Below the pieces are notes generated by a model that was not told the origin of the DNA, made no database searches, and saw nothing but the letters and a program-made list of their open reading frames with translations. Below, one piece after another: positions 34,441 through 45,712 of a stretch of DNA of 64,000 nucleotides. Position 1 is the first letter of the stretch. Each line of letters starts with the position of its first letter. Where the stretch lies: NCBI GenBank assembly GCA_963724495.1, contig CAVRUZ010000006.1:62001-126000 (forward strand). The letters are read 5' to 3'. Position numbers and translations under genes: made by a program. Source of the DNA: CAVRUZ01 sp963724495. Its GTDB lineage: Bacteria; Actinomycetota; Actinomycetes; Propionibacteriales; DAIQRJ01.

Positions 34441-37400
34441 GTCGCGGGGACGAGCTGCCGCACCAGACGCAGAGCGACCTGCAGCTTGGCGAGGTCGGCC
34501 TGCGGTCCTTCGATGAGCCCCTCGAGCAGCCCGCGAACGCGGTCGAGCTGGGTCGCCTCCATCTTCCGCCACTGCGCGACGATCGCCGCCGGATCGTCGT
34601 CGCTCGCATCGCCTGCGTACAGGGCCTGTTCGACGATGCGGATGTGCACCGAGTTCAGGTCGTCCCGCAGCGCCGCCCGGGCCATGGTCCGCCACTGGTC
34701 GTCCCGCGGGAGCTCGAGAACCTTGTCCAGCAGGCGATCCAGGTTCAGTTCCTCGCCGATCGCCGCATGCACGCGAGCGATCTGCACGACATCGATGCCG
34801 TTGCGCTTCGCGGCCGGGATCATGCCCAAGCCGGCATAGCTCTCCGGCAACACAGCGATCCGGGCCGCAAGCTCGGGTGGGATGCCGTCGTCGACGAACT
34901 GCTGTCGCCGCTGCTCCAGACGTTCCCCCGCCCGACCGACCAGGACGTCCGGCAGTGCCTCGATGAGCGGACCCATCTGGTCGGCGTACTCGGCGACGAG
35001 CTCGGACATGCTGAGTGGTGCCCGGTGGTTGTTCACGAACCACCGGGTCGCCCGCTCGGCGATCAACCGCGTCGCGAGTCGTGCCCGTGTTTGGCCGACT
35101 GCGCTGATGACGTTGTCGAGCTTGGTGATCTCAGCCCAGATGCTCTGGGTGCGGAAGACGTTCCGGGCCGCGACATGGGCACGCGCGATGTCGGCCACCG
35201 CCGCACCGGTCTCGGCCGAGAGCCGTGGGTACATCGTGATGCCGCCGAAGTCGACCATCTCGTTGACCGCCCGGGTGGCGATGATCTCCCGGTGCAACCG
35301 GTGCTCGTGCAGCCGGTCGGAGAAGCGCTCCCGCATCGGCTTCGGGAAGTAGTCGACGAGCAGTGGAAAGAGGTCCTCGTCCTCGGGGAGGTCGGAGGCC
35401 AACAGCTCGTTGGTCAGGCTGATCTTGGTGTAGGCGAGCAGGACGCTCAGCTCGGGCTCGGTGAGGCCGCTGCCTGCTTGCTGCCGTGCCGACAGCTGCG
35501 CCGTCGTCGGCAGTCCCTCGAGCCGCCGGTCGAGATCGCCGCTGGCCTCCAGCCGGCGCATCCAGTCGTCGTGCACATGGGCCAGGTCGTGCGCCTGCGA
35601 CCTCGCGCAGGAGAGCGCGATGTTCTGGGACGCGTTGTGCGAGAGGACGAGCGCGGCCACCTCGTCGGTCATCGAAGCCAGTAAGGCGTTCCGCTGCTTG
35701 AGGGTCATGTCCCCTGCGCTCACGACCCGGTCGAGCAGAATCTTGATGTTCACCTCGTGGTCGGAGGTGTCGACGCCCGCGGAGTTGTCGATGAAGTCGG
35801 TGGTCAGCCGGCCACCGGCCGAGGCGTACTCGATCCGACCGGCCTGGGTGAGACCGAGGTTGCCGCCCTCTCCCACGCACCGTGCCCGAACCTCGCGCCC
35901 GTTGACCCGGACTGCATCGTTGGCCCGATCGCCAACCTGGGCATGCGATTCGGACTCCGCCTTCACGTAGGTGCCGATGCCACCGTTGAACAGCAGGTCG
36001 ACGGGTGCGGAGAGGATGCAGCGGATCAGCTCCGCCGGAGTGACGTTGTCGACGCCCTCGTCGATGTCCAGTGCGGTGCGCATCTCGGGCGAGATCGGCA
36101 CTGCCTTCATCGAGCGCGCGAACACCCCGCCGCCAGCGGAGATCAGGCCGGTGTCGTAGTCGTCCCAGCTCGATCGCGGCAGGTCGAAGAGGCGCTTCCG
36201 CTCGTCCCAACTGGCGGCTGCGTCGGGATCCGGGTCGACGAAGACGTGCCGGTGGTCGAACGCGGCGACCAACCTCGTGTGCCGGCTCAACAACAGGCCG
36301 TTGCCGAACACGTCGCCGGACATGTCGCCGATGCCGACACAGGTGAAGTCGGTGGCCTGGCAGTCGACGCCGAGCTCACGGAAGTGCCGCTTCACCGATT
36401 CCCAGGCACCGCGGGCGGTGATGCCCATGTCCTTGTGGTCGTATCCCGCCGATCCGCCGGAGGCGAACGCATCGTCGAGCCAGAAGCCGTAGTCGGCCGC
36501 CACCGCGTTCGCGATGTCGGAGAAGGTCGCGGTGCCCTTGTCGGCGGCCACCACGAGGTATGGGTCGTCGCCGTCGTGCCGGACGACGGAGTCAGGCGGG
36601 ACCACCTTGCCGTCGACGATGTTGTCGGTGATGTCGAGCAGGCCGGACACGAACGTGCGGTAGCAGGCGATCCCTTCCGCCAGCCAGGCTTCGCGATCCT
36701 TCGCAGGGTCGGGCAGATGCTTGGGAAAGAAGCCGCCCTTCGCGCCCATCGGGACGATCACGGCGTTCTTCACGGTCTGGGCCTTGACGAGCCCCAGCAC
36801 CTCGGTGCGGAAGTCCTCCCGCCGGTCCGACCACCGGAGGCCGCCGCGGGCGATCGCCCCGAAGCGCAGGTGGACACCCTCGACGCGCGGTGAGTACACC
36901 CAGATCTCGGCGACCGGTCTCGGCTTCGGTAGTTCGGGATTCGCCCGGCTGTCGAACTTGAACGAGACCGCGTCCCGCAGCTGTCCGTCGGGACCGGGCT
37001 GGTAATAGTTGGTGCGCAGCGTGGTCCGGATGAGGTTCAGGAAGCTCCGCAGGATGCGGTCCTCGTCCAGGATCGACACCATTCCGAGCGCCGTCTCGAT
37101 CTCCGCCGCGATGCGTTCCTGGCTCGCCTCGTCCTGCGCCAGCGAGGGATCGAATCGCGCGGCGAACATCCGCAGCAGGAGCTTGGCCACCGCGACGTTC
37201 CCGACGACGGTCTGGGCCAGGTAGTGGTCGCTGAAGGTGGTTCCGCACTGGCGCAGGTAGCGGGCGTACGCGCGGAACATGACGACCTCGCGCCAGGACA
37301 TCCCGGCGTGCAGCACCAGTGCGTTGAGCGGGTCGGACTCGGCGCGGCGGTTCCAGACGGCGACGAAGGCTTCGGCGAACAGGCCGCGGGCATGGTCCAG

Positions 37401-39434
37401 TACCGCGCCCGGCGCCAGTCCGGTGCGCGCATGCCGGACGGTGATCCCGAGGTCGTAGACGGTGGCCGTGCTGCCGTCGGAGCGGGTGACGGGGTACGGC
37501 CGCTCGTCGCTCACCTGCAGGCCCATGGTCGACAGCACCGGCATCAGGGCCGACAGCGACAACGGCGTGCCGGTCCGATAGAGCTTCAGCCTCCGATTGG
37601 CCGCAGCACCGCCGACCGGGTAGTAGAGCGAGACCTTGAGGCCGCCCTCGTCGGGAAGCTCTTCCAGCACACGGATGTCGCCGGCCGCCTGCCGGGCGGT
37701 GAAGTCGGCACGGTAGGCCTCGTCGAAGGCCTCTCCATACCTTCGGACCATCTGCGTGCCCAGTTCCTCGCCGAAGCTCTCGACGGCTGCCTCGGCGAAG
37801 TCGTCGGGCCAGGTGCGCACGGCCTGCGCCAGCTCGGCCTCGAGTTGGTGGGCGTCGACCTCCGGCAGGTTGTCCTGCACTGGCAGACGCACGACGAAGT
37901 GGATCCGCGTGAGCACGGATTCGGAGTGGCGAAGGGTGAAGTCGATGGCGTTGCCACCGAACGCACGCAGGAGAATCTCCTGCATCTTGAGACGAGACGA
38001 GGTGGTGAACCGGTCCCGCGGCATGTATATCAGCACGCTGACATAGCGCCCGTAGGGATCGGTGCGCAGGAACATCCGCAGTCGGCGACGTTCCTGCAGC
38101 TGCATCACAGCCATCAGCGTCGGCAACAGCTCGGCCGCGTCGACACCGAACAGCTCGTCGCGGGGATAGGTCTGCAGCACGTCGAGCAGGGCTCTGGCCG
38201 AGTGCGAACCAGGCCTCGCTCCCGACAGCGCGAACAGCTCCTCGGCCTTCTGCCGCAGCACCGGGATCTCGCGAATGCCCTCGGTGTAGGCAACCGACGT
38301 GAACACACCGAGGAACCGCCGCTCCCCCACCACCTCGCCGTCCTCGAAGACCTTGACGCCGATGTAGTCGAGGTACGTGGGTCGATGGACGGTCGACCGG
38401 GAGTTCGCCTTGGTCAGCACGAGCAGCCGGTGCTCGCGAGCCAGGGCCCGGACCCGTGGAGGCAGCACGGCGGCACGCCGCTGATCCGACGGGTCGTCTC
38501 GCAGGATGCCGAGCCCGGTCCCGGTCACCGGCTCGAGTCGCTCCTCCTCGCCGTGCCCGGCGAGCCGGTACTCGCGGTAGCCGAGGAAGGTGAAGTGGTC
38601 GTCGACCAGCCAGTCGAACAGCTCCTCCGCCTCGTTGATCTCGGCGGGCGGCAACGGCGGCGGGTCGGCGCGCAGGCTGCGGGCGACGTCGCCTGCCATG
38701 GCCAGCATCTTCGGCCAGTCCTCAACCGACTCCCGGACGTCGCGCAGCACCCGGAGGAGGTCAACCTCGATCTGCTGGAGCTGGTCCGGCTGCGACAACC
38801 GGTCGATCTCCACGTGGATCCACGACTCGCGGAGCCCGAAGCCGTCTGCCGTCGGCTCGGCGACCGCCGCGGTGTTCGATCCGGCGGGGACGCTTGCATC
38901 GGCCTCGGCGGCCTCGTCGCCGGCCAGCACCTCCAGCAGGTTGCCGTGCAGGTCGCGGCGCACGTGCAGGATCGGATGAACGACCAGATGGATGCCGTGG
39001 TCGTTCCGCGACAGCTCGGCGGTGACGGAGTCGACAAGGAACGGCATGTCGTCGGTGACGACCTCCACCACGGTGTGACCGGACTGCCAGCAGTGTTCGT
39101 CGACCGTCGGGGTGAACGCACGGACCTGCGCGGTGCCCTGCGCGCGCAGACTGGCCAGCTGGGCATGGCTCAGTGCGGCCCCGTAGACATCGACCGGGTC
39201 GCGCTCCAGCAGGTCCTCGGCGGCGACGTGCCGCCAGTACTGCTGAAGGAACGGCAGCAGCCGGCCGTCGAGGTCGGTCGGTGGTGGCGCCGCCCGGCCG
39301 GATCCTGCGACTGCGGCGGCGTCCTCGAGCAGCCGCTCGATCGTGTCAGCGTTGATCTCGGCAAGAACGGTTCCCCGCTGTGCCCTCGATCTGGGCGAGT
39401 CACGTCCGGCTGGTGCGTTGACACCGACGGTCAC
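34437..39434 (-). CDS. gdhB: NAD-specific glutamate dehydrogenase, large (180-kDa) type
   Basis: About 1665 residues from the GTG at 39434, which has GGAGG 5 nt upstream. N-terminal ACT-like regulatory segments (about 100–650) precede the dehydrogenase core, with the substrate/Lys segment GGLRWSDRREDFRTEVLGL, KNAVIVPMGAKGGF, and the Rossmann part CVGIGDMSGDVFGNG. A long C-terminal helical domain follows. It deaminates L-glutamate to 2-oxoglutarate with NAD, a catabolic role. The 5-kb frame has no interruption. pruA, which produces glutamate from proline, lies close by, so a shared proline/glutamate catabolic role is plausible. Confidence 0.93.
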
Positions 39435-39549
39435 GAGGACCTCCACGTGCGCTGACAGAGCGGGCGCCCTTCCTGTGCACATTAGTGCGTACGGCCGGGC
39501 GCGGCGCCGGATCGGACGCTTCGATGTCAGGGCGGCCGGGTGCTGTTGG

Positions 39550-40051
39550 ATGTCGGCCATGGACCTGCAGAAGGACATCTCCCTCCCCGCCGACCCGGCC
39601 GCTGTCCTGCGGCTCTGGCTGGACCCGGCGTTCCACGAGCGGCGGTGCGAAGCGGCGCATGCGGTCACACTACGAGGTAAGCGTCGATCCGGACGGCGCC
39701 ACGACGGCGCCGGCGACGGTGACGACCTCGCGCGCACTGCCGACGGATCGGTTGCCCGACCTGGTGCGTTCGTTCGTCGGCCAGACGCTGACGTTGGTGG
39801 AGCGGATCGAGTGGACCGATGCCAGGTCCGCGGCCGTGCACGTGCGCGTCGAGGGTGCGCCGATCACGCTCACCGGTGCATACGCCCTGGGCCCGGGGCC
39901 GGACGGCGGCAGCCGGCTGGCCGTGCGGGCGGAGGTGAAGGCGACGGTCCCGCTCGTCGGCGGCAAGATCGAGAAGATGGTCCTGCCGGTGATGCAGTCG
40001 GCGCTGGACGCCGACGAGCGGCTCGCTCGCGAGGCACTCACCGCACGCTGA
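39550..40051 (+). CDS. DUF2505 protein (frame-shifted near 39665)
   Basis: The first frame gives MSAMDLQKDISLPADPAAVLRLWLDPAFHERRCEAAHAV. From about 39665 the coding pattern moves to the next frame (YEVSVDPDGATTAPATVTTSRALPTDRLPDLVRSFVGQ … GGKIEKMVLPVMQSALDADERLAREALT). The joined ~166 residues match the actinobacterial DUF2505 family, a lipid-transfer/START-like fold of unknown function. A single base is missing or extra. ATG at 39559 is an alternative start. It is divergent from gdhB. Confidence 0.65.
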
Positions 40052-40098
40052 CGGCGTGGGTGCCGCATGTTGTCGGTAACCGGTGCGACGCTGTGGCC

Positions 40099-40293
40099 AT
40101 GAGCAACGGCTCGCCCTCCGACCGGGTCGCCTGGTGCGACGTCTGTGCCGACGACCGGATCTTCGTCGAGCCCGACCTGTCGACCGACGACGTCGCCGAG
40201 CTCGACCTCGCGGCGCCGGGGTGGGCCTGCAGCGCCTGCGGTGCGGGCACCTGGCTCGACGCCGTGGTGGTCGTCACCACGATCGCCGCCTGA
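40099..40293 (+). CDS. Small zinc-ribbon-like protein
   Basis: 64 residues with two CxxC pairs, WCDVCADD (near residue 13) and WACSACGAG (near 45), typical of a one-zinc rubredoxin-like knuckle. The rest is acidic (EPDLSTDDVAELDLAAPG). Probably a structural zinc protein of unknown function. It ends 6 bp before the convergent pruA stop. Confidence 0.6.
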   Translation: MSNGSPSDRVAWCDVCADDRIFVEPDLSTDDVAELDLAAPGWACSACGAGTWLDAVVVVTTIAA

Positions 40294-40298
40294 CGAAG

Positions 40299-41924
40299 TC
40301 AGCCCATGTGCGGGTAGCGATGGTCGTGCGCCGGCACGAACGTCTCCTTGATCGACCGAGGGGATGCCCAGCGGATCAGGTTCCACATCGAGCCGGCCTT
40401 GTCGTTGGTGCCCGATGACCTGGCGCCGCCGAACGGCTGCTGCCCCACCACGGCGCCGGTGGGCTTGTCGTTGAGGTAGAAGTTGCCGGCGGCAAAGCGC
40501 AGCCGCTCCTGTGCCAGCGCCAGGGCGGCCCGGTCGTCGCCGATCACCGCGCCGGTGAGCGCATACGGCGACGTGCTCTCGACGACATCGACGATCGCAG
40601 CGAACTCGGCATCGGGGTACACGTACACCGAGAGCACCGGCCCGAAGTACTCACGGACGAACATCTCATCGCCCGGGTCGTCGCTGCGGACGATCGTCGG
40701 CCGGACGAACCAGCCGGTGCTGGAGTCACAGCTACCGCCGGCAAGAATCTTCAACCCTGTTTGCGACTTCGCCCGCTCGATCACCTCGGCATTGCGCGCG
40801 AACGACCTCTCGTCGATCACTGCCCCAGTGAAGTTCGTGAGGTCCCGAGGGTCGCCCACCGCCAGGGACTCCGTCGTCGACACCAGGTCGTCCTCGAGCC
40901 GGTCCCAGACGCTCTGGGCGATGTAGGCACGCGACGCCGCCGAGCACTTCTGGCCGGAGTACTCGAACGCCCCTCGCACCAGCGCCACTCGCACCGCCTC
41001 GACGTCGGCCGATGGATGGGCCAGCACGAAGTCCTTCCCGCCGGTCTCGCCCACCACCCGCGGATAGGCGGCATAGCTCCCGATCCGCGCACCGACCTCT
41101 TGCCACAGGTACTGGAAGGTCGCGGTCGAGCCGGTGAAGTGGATCCCGGCGAGCGCCGGGTGCGTCAACGCGACCTCCGAGACCGCCTTGCCGTCGCCTG
41201 GCAACAGGTTGATCACTCCCGGCGGCAGCCCTGCCGCCTCCAGCAACCGCATCGCCCAGTGGGCCGACAGCATCGCCGTCGGCGACGGCTTCCACAGCAC
41301 GACGTTGCCCATGAGGGCGGGCGCGGTCGGCAGGTTGACGGCGATCGCGGTGAAGTTGAACGGCGTCACCGCGTAGACGAAGCCCTCCAGCGGCCGGTAG
41401 TCCGTGCGGTTCCACGTCCCCGCTGAAGATGACGGCTGGTTGGCGTGGATCGAGCGGGCGAAGGTGACGTTGAAGCGGAGGAAGTCGATGAGCTCGCAGG
41501 CGGCGTCGATCTCGGCCTGCTGGACGGTCTTGCCCTGCCCCAGCATCGTCGCCGCGTTCAGCCGGGCCCGCCAGGGGCCGGCCAGCAGGTCGGCCGCCCG
41601 GAGGAAGATCGCCGCCCGGTCGTCGAAGGCCATCGCCGCCCAGTCCGGTGCCGCCGTCAGGGCGGCGTCGATGGCGCTGGTTGCGTCGTCGTGGCTGGAA
41701 TGGGCGCTGGTGCCCAGGACCTCGGCGTGCGCGTGTGGCTGCACGACCGAGAAGGAAGACCCCGAGGCCATGCGTTGCCTGCCACCGATCGTGGCGGTCA
41801 GCTCGACCGGGCTCCCCGCCTGCGCCGCGAGTTCGGCCTGGAGTTCGGCGCGCTCAGGCGAGCCCGGTGCATACGTCCTGACCGGCTCGTTGACCGGCTC
41901 GGGAGCCGATGTGACGGCGTCCAC
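40299..41924 (-). CDS. pruA: L-glutamate gamma-semialdehyde dehydrogenase (P5C dehydrogenase)
   Basis: 541 residues from the GTG at 41924, 11 bp after the Ku stop. The aldehyde dehydrogenase fold is clear: VTPFNFTAIAVNLPTAPALMGNVVLWKPSP, HFTGSTATFQYLW, VVGETGGKDFVLAHPSAD (catalytic Glu), FEYSGQKCSAASRAYI (catalytic Cys) and a C-terminal FYLNDKPTGAVVGQQPFGG. The last motif and the length are specific to the P5CDH class. It oxidises glutamate semialdehyde to glutamate with NAD in proline catabolism. No proline dehydrogenase gene is in the window. Confidence 0.93.
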   Translation of the reverse strand: MDAVTSAPEPVNEPVRTYAPGSPERAELQAELAAQAGSPVELTATIGGRQRMASGSSFSVVQPHAHAEVLGTSAHSSHDDATSAIDAALTAAPDWAAMAFDDRAAIFLRAADLLAGPWRARLNAATMLGQGKTVQQAEIDAACELIDFLRFNVTFARSIHANQPSSSAGTWNRTDYRPLEGFVYAVTPFNFTAIAVNLPTAPALMGNVVLWKPSPTAMLSAHWAMRLLEAAGLPPGVINLLPGDGKAVSEVALTHPALAGIHFTGSTATFQYLWQEVGARIGSYAAYPRVVGETGGKDFVLAHPSADVEAVRVALVRGAFEYSGQKCSAASRAYIAQSVWDRLEDDLVSTTESLAVGDPRDLTNFTGAVIDERSFARNAEVIERAKSQTGLKILAGGSCDSSTGWFVRPTIVRSDDPGDEMFVREYFGPVLSVYVYPDAEFAAIVDVVESTSPYALTGAVIGDDRAALALAQERLRFAAGNFYLNDKPTGAVVGQQPFGGARSSGTNDKAGSMWNLIRWASPRSIKETFVPAHDHRYPHMG

Positions 41925-41935
41925 GCCCCCGCCTC

Positions 41936-42960
41936 TCAGGCCGACTTCTTGGCCTGCCGCCGCTCCGTGACCTCGTCGGTGCCCGAAGCCGAGCGCTTGG
42001 CGGCCGTCTTCTTGGCTGGACTCTTCTTCGCGGCGGTCTTCGGGCTGCTCTTCTTCGCAGCTGCCTTCTTGGCCGGTGCCTTCTTGGCGGGAGCCTTCTT
42101 GGCAGCCGATTTCGTGGCGTGCCGCTGTCGGCCGCGTCGGCAGACTTCTCGTCGGCCTTCTCGTCGGCATCGCCCTCACCGCGCTGCCGCTTGGCCGCGG
42201 CGACGCTCGCACGCAGGGCGGCCAGCAGGTCGACGACCTCGGCATTGGAGGGTGCGCTGGCTGCCGGCTGCTCGACCTCGTGGCCCTCGAGCTTGGCCTC
42301 GATGACCTGCTCCAAGGCCTCGCGGTACACGTCCTTGTAGCGCTCGGCGTCGAAGTCCGCCGTGAGCGTGTCGATGAACGACTCGGCCATCGACACCTCC
42401 TGCGCGCTCACCGAGACGTTCTCGCTCGGAGCGACCTCGCCGGCGTCGCGCACCTCGTCGGGCCACAGCATGGTGTGCATCACCAGCGTGTCCTCGACCG
42501 CACGGACGAAGGCGAGCGCCTCGCGGTTGCGCAGGGCGACCTTGACGACTGCGACCCGGTCGGAGCGCTTCAAGGCCTCGCGCAGCAGCACGTACGGCTT
42601 CTCGGCGACCTTGCTGTCCGGACCGAGGTAGTAGGCCTTCGACAGTGCCGTGGGGTCGATCTGGTCGAACGGGACGAACTCGAGCACGTCGACGGCCTTG
42701 CTGCTCGGCAGCGGCAGGTCGGCCAGGTCCTCCGGCTGCAGCACGAGAACGTCACCGTCGGGCAGCTCGTAGCCCTTGGCGATCTCGGGGAACGGCACCT
42801 CTTCGCCGTCGACCTCGCAGATCCGCTTGTACTTGATCCGGCCGCCGTCGCTCGCGTGCACCTGGCGGAAGGAGATGTTCTTCTCCTCGGTGGCCGTGAA
42901 CACCCGGATGGGGATGGTCACGAGGCCGAAGGAGATCGCGCCCTTCCAGATCGATCTCAT
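41936..42960 (-). CDS. ku: Non-homologous end-joining protein Ku (C-terminal frame shift near 42115)
   Basis: Starts MRSIWKGAISFGLVTIPIRV, the hallmark of bacterial Ku. The core continues with RQVHASDGGRIKYKRICEVDGEEV, AYYLGPDSKVAEKPYVLLREAL and MLWPDEVRD. Near 42115 the frame changes into a Lys/Ala-rich tail (ATKSAAKKAPAKKAPAKK … TERRQAKKSA) that ends at 41936. That tail is usual for actinobacterial Ku and supports a one-base indel. In total about 341 residues. Ku binds DNA ends as a homodimer and recruits LigD; no ligD is in the window. Confidence 0.88.
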
Positions 42961-43083
42961 GTTCGGAATGGAACCACGCCCCACCGACTGCGGCCAGTAG
43001 GACTACCGCCGGGTAGCCCAGCACCGGGACGACTCACGCAAATCCACTTCGACTCCGGGATGCCGCCGCAGCCCACTACGGAT

Positions 43084-43533
43084 TCAGGCGAACAGGTCGG
43101 GAAGTTCCTGGACCGCGTACCAGGCCAGTCGCACGCCGAGCCCGGAGTCGTCGTCGGGCGACTGCGCCCCCTGCGGGTCGACGTCGTCGGACAGAGCCTG
43201 GTCGCCGAGGTAGCCGGCCAGGAACATCTCGCGCGCCACCGGTCCCTGGGCCACGTGCGCGGGATGACCACCGGAGAGCGGATCCCCCGGTTCGACGTCG
43301 ACGACCAGGACCGTCGCCAGGGCAGTTGCTTCGCCCCTCGTCCGTGCCTGCGCGATCGAAGCGCGGGCAGCCGCCCCGAGCGCGGTGAGCGTCAGCTCCT
43401 CCTCGTCAGCGTCGCCGACGGCCTCGACGAGAGCGGGAGTCACGGCGTAGCCGACTCCCCCGTCCGGCTCGGCCAGCCCGGCAGCGAGCCAGCCGCGGAG
43501 CTGGTCGCGGGTCGCCGGTAGGTAGACGGTCAG
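43084..43533 (-). CDS. DUF6912-type protein with apparent CTG start
   Basis: 149 residues, TVYLPATRDQLRGWLAAGLAEPDGGVGYAVTPALVEAVGDADEEELTLTALGAAARASI, matching a conserved actinobacterial family of unknown function (DUF6912). The frame has no ATG or GTG near its proper N-terminus. A CTG at 43533 overlaps the stop of the preceding gene as CTGA, with a GGACGGGCGGG stretch upstream, so the start is most likely CTG. The C-terminal half is acidic (DVDPQGAQSPDDDSGLG). Function unknown; translation is probably coupled to the cpaE-like gene. Confidence 0.65.
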   Translation of the reverse strand: MTVYLPATRDQLRGWLAAGLAEPDGGVGYAVTPALVEAVGDADEEELTLTALGAAARASIAQARTRGEATALATVLVVDVEPGDPLSGGHPAHVAQGPVAREMFLAGYLGDQALSDDVDPQGAQSPDDDSGLGVRLAWYAVQELPDLFA

Positions 43534-44882
43534 GATGCCGCCCGCCCGTCCTGGGTGCTGCGCGCGTTCGTCGCCCGGCGGGCGCCGCCACGCGGCCGCT
43601 CTCTCTGGGCGACAGCCGGGACGCCGCCGAGCATCGCGGCGAGGTCGCGGATTGCCTTGCGGGTCAGCGAATTCGGGGCTACCTCGGCAAGTGCCCGTCC
43701 CTGCGCCAGGGAGGAGTCGAGGGCGGCGCGGTCGTAAGGGATCAGGACCGGGTTCTCCACGCCGGCGTGCCGCAGCAGTGCGGTGCGGATCTGCTTCTCC
43801 GGACTGCCGCCGACCGGAGCCCGGCGGACCCCGTTGACGACGACGACAGGTGTCACGTCCGGCAGCGTGTCGTGCAACTGCGCGAGCCCGCGGACGAGGC
43901 GTTGGAGGCCGATGGGGTCGGCCGAGCCAACGGCGACGATCGTGTCGGCCTGCTCCAGCGTCACCAGCGTCGCGCCGTTGCGGCGCGGAGCCGCGGTGTC
44001 GAAGCTGATCTCCTCGTCGGCCTCGAGGCAGAAGCCGAGATCGACCACGGTGACCGGTGCCAGCGTGCGGACGGCCGTCCAGACGATCTCGAGCGCGGAC
44101 GCGCGCAGTTCGGTCCAGCGGTCGGGGCGGACGATGCCGGTGAGCACGAGCAGGTCGGGTGAGAGCTGCCGGGTGTGCCGGGTGAGAGCGACCTGGTCGA
44201 GCACGCCGTTGTTGGCCGACCGGCAGGCAGCCGCGAGTCCCGGCGCCTCTTCCAGCAGTCCGAGTGCCTGCGCGACCACGCCGCCGTACACGTCGGCGTC
44301 GGCCAGCAGCGTGCCGACATGCAGCTCGGCCAGTTCGGTCGCGAGATTGACGGCCAGCGTCGTGCGCCCCGGTGCACCCGTGGGACCCCATACCGCGATG
44401 AGCTTGCCGGTGCCGACATCGCCTCCACCCAGTCCGGGGAAGGCGTCCCTCGACGTCATCGGCGGGATGTCGGCCAACGGGTCGGCGAACATCTGTCGTG
44501 GATCCGCCAGTCCAGGCTCCGGATCCTCCAGTGCCGTCTCGACCGCCGCTGCCAGCATCTCCGGTGAGGCGTCGGCGGGCACGACCTGGTGGACGCCGAG
44601 GTGGTTGAGCCGCTCGGTGGCGGGGAGGTCGCCAGGTGTGACCACGCCGATGACGGCGACCCCGGTGGCCTTCAGCCGGGTGACAGCGTCGCGATCCAGC
44701 CGCCGAAGGTCCGCCGACAGCACCACCGCTCTGGCCTGGCCGGAGTGGGCGGCCGCCAGCAGATCGGGGAGATCGACGCACCGGCGCACCACCGAGAGCG
44801 GGATGGGGCTGTGCTCGAGGGCACTGACGAGATCGGTCTCCCAGCGCGCCCCGGTGACCGCCGTGAGAACGGGAACGCTCAT
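43530..44882 (-). CDS. CpaE-like Tad pilus localisation ATPase (MinD/ParA superfamily)
   Basis: 450 residues. A receiver-like N-terminal domain (SVPVLTAVTGARWETDLVSAL … GVAVIGVVTPGD) is followed by a deviant-Walker ATPase with WGPTGAPGRTTLAVNLATELA (about 163–183) and VVDLGFCL. This is the domain order of CpaE/TadZ, which places the pilus machine at its cellular site. It follows a SAF-domain (CpaB-like) gene by 48 bp, and both probably serve the Tad pilus whose other genes are at 15–30 kb. Confidence 0.8.
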   Translation of the reverse strand: MSVPVLTAVTGARWETDLVSALEHSPIPLSVVRRCVDLPDLLAAAHSGQARAVVLSADLRRLDRDAVTRLKATGVAVIGVVTPGDLPATERLNHLGVHQVVPADASPEMLAAAVETALEDPEPGLADPRQMFADPLADIPPMTSRDAFPGLGGGDVGTGKLIAVWGPTGAPGRTTLAVNLATELAELHVGTLLADADVYGGVVAQALGLLEEAPGLAAACRSANNGVLDQVALTRHTRQLSPDLLVLTGIVRPDRWTELRASALEIVWTAVRTLAPVTVVDLGFCLEADEEISFDTAAPRRNGATLVTLEQADTIVAVGSADPIGLQRLVRGLAQLHDTLPDVTPVVVVNGVRRAPVGGSPEKQIRTALLRHAGVENPVLIPYDRAALDSSLAQGRALAEVAPNSLTRKAIRDLAAMLGGVPAVAQRERPRGGARRATNARSTQDGRAAS

Positions 44883-44930
44883 CTGCTGCTCCTTCAGACG
44901 TTGGGCGAGGGCTGCTGCTTGGTGAGGTGG

Positions 44931-45590
44931 TCAGCCGATCCGGATGACGAGCACGGTCCCCCGTGCCATCAGGCCGCTGACCTTGGCCTGGTCGAACCCC
45001 TCTTGCTTGGCCGGATCGACCCGGACGGTCAGCCCGGACGAGGCGTTGCTGCCGGTGATGCCACCACCGCCCGAATTGGGCACCTGCACGACCGGCACGT
45101 CCTTGAGGACCATCACCGCCTCGGAGCTCTCCCCGCTCGTCGCCTGCGGCTGAACGACCACGTTGACGTGGTCGCCGCTGTTGAGGGGTGGGATCGCCTC
45201 GTCCTTCACCGGGATCGCCATGTCCAGCAGTTCCTGCGGCGTGGTCGTCGCGAAGGCCGACCGCGGGAGGAACTCGCCGGCCCGGAGGTCGTGCGTGACC
45301 TTCATCGCCTGTGGGATCGACTCGGTGGCCGACACATAGGCCTCGGCGTTGTCCGAGGCGGTGAAGCGCACCCGGACGGGGACGACCGAACTGCCCTCGA
45401 GCGCGTCACCGGTCTTCATGTCGGCCTTGACCGCGTAGATCTCGACGGTGTTGTCGGCCATCGCGAAGACCCTCGCACCGAGGAGCATCGCCACGATGAC
45501 CAGGAGCACGCCGAACAGCAGCTTGGGATCGGCCCACCGGGGCAGCGCCAACCGCGACGCCTTGCGCGCTGCGGGCTGAGCGTCGGACAC
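44931..45590 (-). CDS. SAF-domain protein, CpaB/RcpC-like Flp pilus assembly
   Basis: 219 residues from the GTG at 45590. One membrane helix (KLLFGVLLVIVAMLLGARVFA), then a SAF domain (EIYAVKADMKTGDALEGSSVVPVRV … VTHDLRAGEFLPRSAF) and a C-terminal RcpC-type domain (GDHVNVVVQPQATSG … VVQVPNSGGGG). CpaB-like proteins in actinobacteria sit in the membrane and are thought to bind the cell wall near the pilus. It is located directly upstream of the cpaE-like gene. Confidence 0.8.
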   Translation of the reverse strand: MSDAQPAARKASRLALPRWADPKLLFGVLLVIVAMLLGARVFAMADNTVEIYAVKADMKTGDALEGSSVVPVRVRFTASDNAEAYVSATESIPQAMKVTHDLRAGEFLPRSAFATTTPQELLDMAIPVKDEAIPPLNSGDHVNVVVQPQATSGESSEAVMVLKDVPVVQVPNSGGGGITGSNASSGLTVRVDPAKQEGFDQAKVSGLMARGTVLVIRIG

Positions 45591-45712
45591 GGGCCGGACT
45601 CCTAGGAAATGGGGGGTGGCGCGGACTGATGCGCCCGGCGATTCTCCCCGACCTTGGACCGTGCCGCGAATCCGCATCCACATGCCCCCTGCGACGCCGA
45701 CGTCCGCCGGCT

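Noticed and set aside
37224..39455. 743-codon plus-strand frame opposite gdhB
   Set aside because: Mirror of the glutamate dehydrogenase gene; no ribosome site and no recognisable protein features.
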